Shown piece after piece: positions 1 through 4,288 of a stretch of DNA of 7,119 nucleotides. A program made the translations under genes and the position numbers. The notes below the pieces were generated by a model. It ran no database searches, had not been told where the DNA came from, and worked only from the letters and a program-made list of their open reading frames with translations. Location: positions 39,286 through 46,404 of the forward strand of contig FR892236.1 in the NCBI GenBank assembly GCA_000433115.1, in the 5' to 3' direction. How positions within the stretch are numbered: the stretch's first letter is position 1; each line of letters opens with the position of its first letter. The stretch comes from Ruminococcus sp. CAG:382 (lineage in GTDB: Bacteria; Bacillota; Clostridia; Oscillospirales; CAG-382).

Positions 1-1914
1 AGAGGTATAACAATCACCTCCGCTGCTACCACCTGCTATTGGAAGGATCACCGCATCACTATCATCGATACCCCCGGCCACGTTGACTTTACCGTTGAAG
101 TCGAACGCTCCCTGAGAGTGCTTGACGGTGCGGTAACGGTTCTTTGCGCAAAGGGCGGTGTTGAACCTCAGTCCGAAACCGTGTGGCGTCAGGCTGATAA
201 GTACAAGGTCCCCCGTATGGCATATATCAACAAAATGGACATCATGGGAGCAAACTTCTTCCATGTTGTTGATATGATGCATGAGAGACTCAAATGCAAC
301 GCCGTTCCGATTCAGCTTCCGATAGGAGCCGAAGCGGATTTCAAGGGAATCATCGACCTTGTAAAGATGAAGGCGTATATTTATAACGATGACGAGGGTA
401 AGGATATTTCCGAGATCGAGATTCCCGCAGATGAGCGTGAACTCGCCGAGAAATATCGCCAGAACCTGCTTGAAAACGTCGCTGATTTTGACGATTCACT
501 TCTTGAAAAATACCTTGAAGGTGAAGAAATTTCCGAAGCAGAGATAAAGAAGACTATCCGTGAAGCCACCCTGGCAAACAAGTTCGTTCCCGTGACTTGC
601 GGCACTTCTTACCGTAACAAGGGCGTACAGAAGCTGCTTGACGCAGTTGTAGACTACATGCCTTCCCCGATCGATATTCCGCCGATAAAGGGCGTGAATC
701 CCGTAACCGGTGAGGAAGAACATCGTGTAGCTGACCCCAAGGGTCCCCTTGCGGCTCTCGCTTTCAAGATCATGACCGATCCGTTCGTCGGCCGTATCTG
801 CTATGTCAGGGTTTACTCTGGCACACTTCACGCCGGAGATTCCGTATATAACTCTTCAAAGGGCAAATACGAGAGAATCGGCAGAATCGTGCTTATGCAC
901 GCTAACCACCGTGAGGACGTTGATGCCGTCAGCGCAGGCGAAATCGCCGCAGTAGTCGGTATCAAGAACTCCACCACCGGTGACACGCTTTGCGACGATA
1001 AGAACGAAATCGTTCTTGAGAGCATGGTGTTCCCCGAACCCGTCATCAGAGTCGCGATCGAGCCTAAGACCAAGGCAGGTCAGGAAAAGATGGGCCTCGC
1101 CCTTTCCAAACTGGCTGAAGAAGATCCGACATTCAAGACCTACACCGATGAGGAAACCGGTCAGACCATCATCGCAGGTATGGGCGAACTTCATCTTGAA
1201 ATCATCGTTGACCGTCTGCTTCGTGAATTCAAGGTCGAAGCAAACGTGGGCAAGCCTCAGGTTTCCTACCGCGAGACCATCCGCCGTGCGGCAGATTCGG
1301 ATATGAAATATGTCCGTCAGTCCGGTGGTAAGGGTCAGTACGGTCACGTCAAGATCACCATCGAACCCAACGAAAAGGGCAAGGGCTTTGAGTTTATCAA
1401 TAAGGTTGTCGGCGGCAACATTCCCAAGGAATATATCCCCGCAATCGAAGACGGTATCAAGGGCGCAATGCTTTCCGGTGTACTTGCCGGCTTCAACGTT
1501 GTTGACGTAATCGTCACACTGAATGACGGTTCGTATCACGAAGTCGACTCGTCCGAAATGGCATTCAAGATTGCCGGCTCAATGGCGTTCAAGGACGCAA
1601 TGAGAAAGGCAGACCCTGTTCTTACCGAGCCGATCATGAAAGTTGTCGTGGTTTGCCCCGATGACTACATGGGCGCGATCATCGGCGACCTCACCAGCCG
1701 CCGCGGTTCCGTCACCGGCATCGAGCCGATGAACGGCTCACAGCAGATTTCGGCATTCGTTCCGCTTTCCAATATGTTTGGTTATGCGACCGATATGCGT
1801 TCACAGACGCAGGGCAGAGGCTCCTACACAATGGAACCCAGCCATTACGCCGAAGTCCCGAAGTCCATCGCGGACACCATCTGCTCGACCAGAGAAGCAA
1901 ACAGAAGAGCCTGA
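1..1914 (+). CDS. fusA: Elongation factor G, 5'-truncated by window edge
   Basis: EF-G is the cytosolic GTPase that drives tRNA-mRNA translocation on the ribosome and helps recycle ribosomes. Reading frame 1 is open from the first base to TGA at 1912-1914, giving 637 residues. The first visible residues are RGITI of switch I, so about 60 N-terminal residues including the P-loop lie upstream of the window; total length would fit the usual ~690-700. Visible landmarks (window residue numbers) are the G3 motif DTPGH at 23-27 and the G4 motif NKMD at 77-80. After them come the beta-barrel domain II, domain III with GMGELHLEI, domain IV with GGKGQYGHV and DGSYHEVDSSEMAFK, and the C-terminal domain V with SRRGSVTG and QGRGSYTMEPSHYAEVP. 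The true start is not visible; an internal GTG at 118 is not the start because coding similarity continues upstream of it. fusA usually sits in the str operon (rpsL-rpsG-fusA-tuf), and tuf follows here. Nothing looks degraded. Confidence 0.98.
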   Translation, partial: RGITITSAATTCYWKDHRITIIDTPGHVDFTVEVERSLRVLDGAVTVLCAKGGVEPQSETVWRQADKYKVPRMAYINKMDIMGANFFHVVDMMHERLKCNAVPIQLPIGAEADFKGIIDLVKMKAYIYNDDEGKDISEIEIPADERELAEKYRQNLLENVADFDDSLLEKYLEGEEISEAEIKKTIREATLANKFVPVTCGTSYRNKGVQKLLDAVVDYMPSPIDIPPIKGVNPVTGEEEHRVADPKGPLAALAFKIMTDPFVGRICYVRVYSGTLHAGDSVYNSSKGKYERIGRIVLMHANHREDVDAVSAGEIAAVVGIKNSTTGDTLCDDKNEIVLESMVFPEPVIRVAIEPKTKAGQEKMGLALSKLAEEDPTFKTYTDEETGQTIIAGMGELHLEIIVDRLLREFKVEANVGKPQVSYRETIRRAADSDMKYVRQSGGKGQYGHVKITIEPNEKGKGFEFINKVVGGNIPKEYIPAIEDGIKGAMLSGVLAGFNVVDVIVTLNDGSYHEVDSSEMAFKIAGSMAFKDAMRKADPVLTEPIMKVVVVCPDDYMGAIIGDLTSRRGSVTGIEPMNGSQQISAFVPLSNMFGYATDMRSQTQGRGSYTMEPSHYAEVPKSIADTICSTREANRRA

Positions 1915-1971
1915 GTAACGGCTTTTTAAACGTATTTCGGTCAAAATCGGGAAAAAGTTTGCTGAAAACAC

Positions 1972-1999
1972 TTGACTTTGACCGGAATATCCGTATAAT
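1972..1999 (+). promoter_or_regulatory. Sigma-A type promoter for tuf
   Basis: A -35 box TTGACT (1972-1977, 5 of 6 consensus) is followed after 16 bases by a perfect -10 box TATAAT (1994-1999). Initiation would be expected near 2006, leaving a leader of about 35 bases before the tuf ATG. This lets tuf be transcribed on its own, in addition to any read-through from fusA. The boxes are seen directly; activity is inferred. An 8-base inverted repeat (CGGTCAAA 1938-1945, TTTGACCG 1977-1984) has its right arm in the spacer. Confidence 0.85.
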
Positions 2000-2026
2000 T
2001 AATTTCAGTATTATCATTCTGAATTT

Positions 2027-2031
2027 GGAGG
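2027..2031 (+). promoter_or_regulatory. Ribosome binding site of tuf
   Basis: GGAGG lies 10 bases before the ATG at 2042. A short ATG-TAA pair at 2034-2039 lies between them but is only one codon plus a stop, so 2042 is the start. The protein beginning MAKAKFERSKPHVN matches the usual EF-Tu N-terminus. Confidence 0.8.
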
Positions 2032-2041
2032 AAATGTAAAA

Positions 2042-3247
2042 ATGGCAAAGGCTAAATTTGAACGTAGCAAGCCGCACGTTAATATTGGTACCATCGGTCA
2101 CGTTGACCATGGTAAAACCACTCTTACCGCAGCTATCACCAAATACCTCTCCCTCTGCGAAGGAAGCAACGAATTCCTCGCGTATGACCAGATCGACAAC
2201 GCTCCCGAGGAAAAGGCAAGAGGTATAACAATCAACACCAGACACGTTGAGTATCAGACCGCAACCCGTCACTATGCACACGTTGACTGCCCCGGCCACG
2301 CCGACTATGTCAAGAACATGATCACCGGCGCTGCTCAGATGGACGGCGCAATCCTCGTTGTTGCAGCAACCGACGGTCCTATGCAGCAGACCCGTGAGCA
2401 CATCCTGCTCGCACGTCAGGTCGGCGTTCCCGCAATGGTCGTTTTCCTCAACAAGTGCGACCTTGTTGACGACCCCGAACTTGTCGAAATCGTTGAAATG
2501 GAAGTTCGTGAGCTTCTCTCCGAATATGACTTCCCGGGTGACGATATTCCGATCATCAAGGGCTCCGCTCGTGAAGCACTCCTCTCCGAGAGCAAGGATC
2601 CCAACGCTCCTGAGTATGCCTGCATCAAGGAACTCATGGACGCTGTTGACAGCTATATCCCCACTCCCGAACGTAAGTCCGACCTTCCCTTCCTTATGCC
2701 TGTTGAGGACGTCTTCTCCATCACCGGTCGTGGTACTGTTGCTACCGGCCGTGTTGAGAGAGGTACTCTCAAGATGTCTGACGAAGTAGAAATCGTCGGT
2801 CTCACCACCGAAAGCAGAAAGACCGTTGTTACCGGTATCGAAATGTTCCGTAAGCTCCTTGACTCCGCTCAGGCAGGCGACAACATCGGTACTCTTCTCA
2901 GAGGTATCCAGAAGAACGAAATCGAGCGTGGTCAGGTTCTCGCAAAGCCCGGCACGATCCATCCTCACACCAAGTTCAAGGGTCAGGTTTACGTTCTTAC
3001 CGAAAAAGAAGGCGGCAGACATAAGCCCTTCTTCTCCAACTATCGTCCTCAGTTCTATTTCAGAACCACTGACGTTACCGGCGTAATCACTCTTCCTGAA
3101 GGCGTTGACATGTGCCGCCCCGGCGACCACGTCACCATCTCCGTTGAGCTCATTACTCCTATCGCTATCGAACAGGGTCTCCGTTTCGCTATCCGTGAAG
3201 GCGGCAGAACTGTCGGTTCCGGCGTCGTTTCCGAAATTGACGCTTAA
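2042..3247 (+). CDS. tuf: Elongation factor Tu
   Basis: EF-Tu is the GTPase that carries aminoacyl-tRNA to the ribosomal A site and is among the most abundant proteins of the cytosol. The gene encodes a complete 401-residue protein, a normal length for the family. The G domain shows G1 GHVDHGKT at 19-26, switch I with EEKARGITIN, G3 DCPGH at 82-86 with the catalytic His86, G4 NKCD at 137-140 and G5 SA at 175-176. Domain 2 (GRGTVATGRVERG) and domain 3 (EGGRHKPFF, YRPQFYFRTTDVTG, REGGRTVGSGVV) are intact. One departure is Gln115 in DGPMQQTREH, where bacterial EF-Tu usually has Pro. The gene has its own promoter and follows fusA by 127 bases. Its stop codon lies inside an 11-base tandem repeat, and the FMN aptamer begins only 23 bases after the stop, with no dedicated terminator in between. 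Confidence 0.99.
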   Translation: MAKAKFERSKPHVNIGTIGHVDHGKTTLTAAITKYLSLCEGSNEFLAYDQIDNAPEEKARGITINTRHVEYQTATRHYAHVDCPGHADYVKNMITGAAQMDGAILVVAATDGPMQQTREHILLARQVGVPAMVVFLNKCDLVDDPELVEIVEMEVRELLSEYDFPGDDIPIIKGSAREALLSESKDPNAPEYACIKELMDAVDSYIPTPERKSDLPFLMPVEDVFSITGRGTVATGRVERGTLKMSDEVEIVGLTTESRKTVVTGIEMFRKLLDSAQAGDNIGTLLRGIQKNEIERGQVLAKPGTIHPHTKFKGQVYVLTEKEGGRHKPFFSNYRPQFYFRTTDVTGVITLPEGVDMCRPGDHVTISVELITPIAIEQGLRFAIREGGRTVGSGVVSEIDA

Positions 3248-3256
3248 TTGACGCTT
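3235..3256 (+). repeat. Perfect 11-base tandem repeat across tuf stop codon
   Basis: AATTGACGCTT occurs twice back to back, at 3235-3245 and 3246-3256. The first copy encodes the end of EF-Tu (I-D-A and the first base of the TAA stop); the second copy completes the stop and starts the intergenic region. Replication slippage is the likely origin. Each copy contains TTGACG, which resembles a -35 box, but no fitting -10 box was found at 15-19 bases from either. Confidence 0.8.
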
Positions 3257-3270
3257 TAACTGAATAACAA

Positions 3271-3380
3271 GCTTCGGGGCAGGGTGCGATTCCCTACCGG
3301 CAGTTATAGTCTGCGACCGCCTTAATGGCGCTGAACGGGTGTGATTCCCGTACCGACGGTATAGTCCGGATGATAGAAGC
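3271..3380 (+). promoter_or_regulatory. FMN riboswitch aptamer (RFN element)
   Basis: This RNA element binds flavin mononucleotide and usually lowers expression of the genes behind it when FMN is abundant. The conserved RFN blocks are all visible in order: CTTCGGGGCAGGGTG, ATTCCC, ACCGGC, then ATTCCCGTACCGAC and AGTCCGGATG followed by AGAAG. The closing helix P1 is GCTTC (3271-3275) with GAAGC (3376-3380). Inner helices include AGGG 3281-3284 with CCCT 3292-3295, GCAG 3300-3303 with CTGC 3311-3314, the variable stem CGCC 3318-3321 with GGCG 3327-3330, and CGGG 3336-3339 with CCCG 3347-3350. A terminator follows at 3401. The downstream genes are a binding lipoprotein and a sensor kinase rather than the riboflavin synthesis or transport genes usually found behind this class. 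No separate promoter was seen between tuf and the aptamer. The class is clear from sequence; ligand response in this copy is inferred. Confidence 0.96.
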
Positions 3381-3400
3381 AATATTATCAATGCGTTTTT

Positions 3401-3437
3401 TGTGCGCCCCGATTTTTTGGGGCGCACATTTTTCTTT
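3401..3437 (+). terminator. Rho-independent terminator, expression platform of the FMN riboswitch
   Basis: A perfect 10-bp stem, TGTGCGCCCC (3401-3410) with GGGGCGCACA (3419-3428), encloses an 8-base loop and is followed by TTTTTCTTT. It lies 20 bases after the aptamer and 44 bases before the lipoprotein gene, the normal arrangement for transcriptional riboswitch control. A candidate antiterminator is visible: TCGGGGC in the 5' side of the aptamer (3274-3280) is exactly complementary to GCCCCGA in the terminator (3406-3412), so the two structures could exclude one another. This is also the first strong terminator after tuf, so it probably ends tuf transcripts as well. Confidence 0.93.
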
Positions 3438-3465
3438 CAAACGTAATGCTGTTTACTATTTACCG

Positions 3466-3475
3466 AAGGGAAGGG
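3466..3475 (+). promoter_or_regulatory. Ribosome binding site deciding the lipoprotein start
   Basis: The purine run AAGGGAAGGG ends 6 bases before ATG 3482. An in-frame ATG at 3446, only 9 bases past the terminator T-run, has no comparable site and would add 12 residues in front of an otherwise ideal signal peptide. Start 3482 is therefore preferred. Confidence 0.75.
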
Positions 3476-3481
3476 CTCCGA

Positions 3482-4288
3482 ATGAAAACACGAAAGCTGA
3501 GGCTCGTGGCGCTGCTTGTCGCGGCAATGTGTCTGCTGATTACCGGTTGTACGGATACAGGAATCAAAGACAACACCGAAAAAGAAAAACTGCTGATTGG
3601 CAGCGATATATATTCCCCTTATTTCTATCTTGACGACAACGGCGACTTTGCGGGTATCGATGTCGAAATAGCGACCGAAGCCTGCAGACGTCTCGGACTT
3701 GCGCCTGTTTTCATCCGGATTGAGTGGCAGAATAAGGCTAAGTATCTCGCCGATCATACCATCGATTGCCTGTGGGGCAGCTTTTCCATGAACGGAAGGG
3801 AAGATGATTATCTATGGGCTGGGCCGTATCTCAGCAGCCGACAGGTTGTTGTCGTGAACGCTGCTTCGAATATATACTCCCTGTCCGACCTCAGCGGAAT
3901 GCGCGTAGCGGTGCAGAACGGCACAAAGCCCGAAAGCATTTTCCTGACAAACGCAATCAAAGACGTTTACGTATATAAAGTATACAGTTTTACGAACATT
4001 GCAAATGTCTTTTCCGCGCTGAAAAACGGCTATGTTGACGCCTGTGCCGGTCATGAAACCGCCTACCGCGATTATATAAAAAATACCGAAGGAAGCTACC
4101 GCATCCTTGATGAAGCACTTCTTACGGCAAACCTCGGAGTCGCTTTTGAAAAGCATACCGACAGGGAGAAAGCCGAAAAACTGTCAGCCGTACTGGAGGA
4201 AATGCGTGCCGACGGAACCATTCGCAAGATCCTTGAACAATACGACCTCGATGTCGATTTCGCACTGAACGGGGGCGATGTTCAATGA
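3482..4288 (+). CDS. Solute-binding lipoprotein (SBP family 3 fold), likely sensor partner of the adjacent kinase
   Basis: The 268-residue product is predicted to bind a small ligand outside the membrane. Residues 1-22 are a lipoprotein signal peptide (basic MKTRK, hydrophobic core, lipobox ITGC), so Cys23 would be lipid-anchored. Residues ~35-265 have the layout of the family 3 (polar amino acid type) binding fold: LLIGSDIYSPYFY, FAGIDVEIATEACRRLG, DCLWGSF (Asp95), a ligand-site-like GRED with Arg106, WAGPY 112-116, DLSGMRVAVQNGTK, and GYVDACAGHE. In amino-acid binders such as HisJ and GlnH, the position of His191 is by manual alignment an Asp that holds the amino group; here it is His followed by Glu, so the ligand may not be an ordinary amino acid. 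No permease or ATPase gene is visible nearby. The stop overlaps the kinase start (ATGA), suggesting translational coupling and a sensing rather than transport role. Transcription is expected to depend on the FMN riboswitch. Ligand unknown; a transport role with a distant ABC system remains possible. Confidence 0.9.
   Translation: MKTRKLRLVALLVAAMCLLITGCTDTGIKDNTEKEKLLIGSDIYSPYFYLDDNGDFAGIDVEIATEACRRLGLAPVFIRIEWQNKAKYLADHTIDCLWGSFSMNGREDDYLWAGPYLSSRQVVVVNAASNIYSLSDLSGMRVAVQNGTKPESIFLTNAIKDVYVYKVYSFTNIANVFSALKNGYVDACAGHETAYRDYIKNTEGSYRILDEALLTANLGVAFEKHTDREKAEKLSAVLEEMRADGTIRKILEQYDLDVDFALNGGDVQ

Noticed and set aside
856..1539. Antisense open frame (227 codons) opposite fusA
   Set aside because: Same reason: a shadow of a strongly conserved coding frame.
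1905..1927. Possible fusA terminator: AAGAGCC with GGCTTTT
   Set aside because: The 7-bp stem includes a G-U pair, is A-T rich, uses up the T-run for pairing, and overlaps the stop codon. Too weak to call; fusA-tuf read-through is likely.
3248..3276. TTGACG just after tuf as a -35 box for the riboswitch
   Set aside because: No -10-like hexamer lies 15-19 bases downstream; the right distance falls on GCTTCG, which is part of aptamer helix P1.
1712..3427. Long antisense open frame (571 codons) opposite fusA end and tuf
   Set aside because: It runs opposite highly biased codons of fusA and tuf, crosses the tuf promoter and riboswitch, and shows no recognisable domain. Antisense open frames are expected opposite such genes.
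3431..3459. Possible promoter after the riboswitch terminator (TACTAT at 3454-3459)
   Set aside because: The -10 matches only 4 of 6 and the -35 position (TTTCTT) is poor, so it is not enough to propose riboswitch-independent transcription.
3446..3481. Upstream ATG start for the lipoprotein
   Set aside because: It has no good ribosome binding site and would place 12 extra residues before a textbook lipoprotein signal peptide that starts at 3482.
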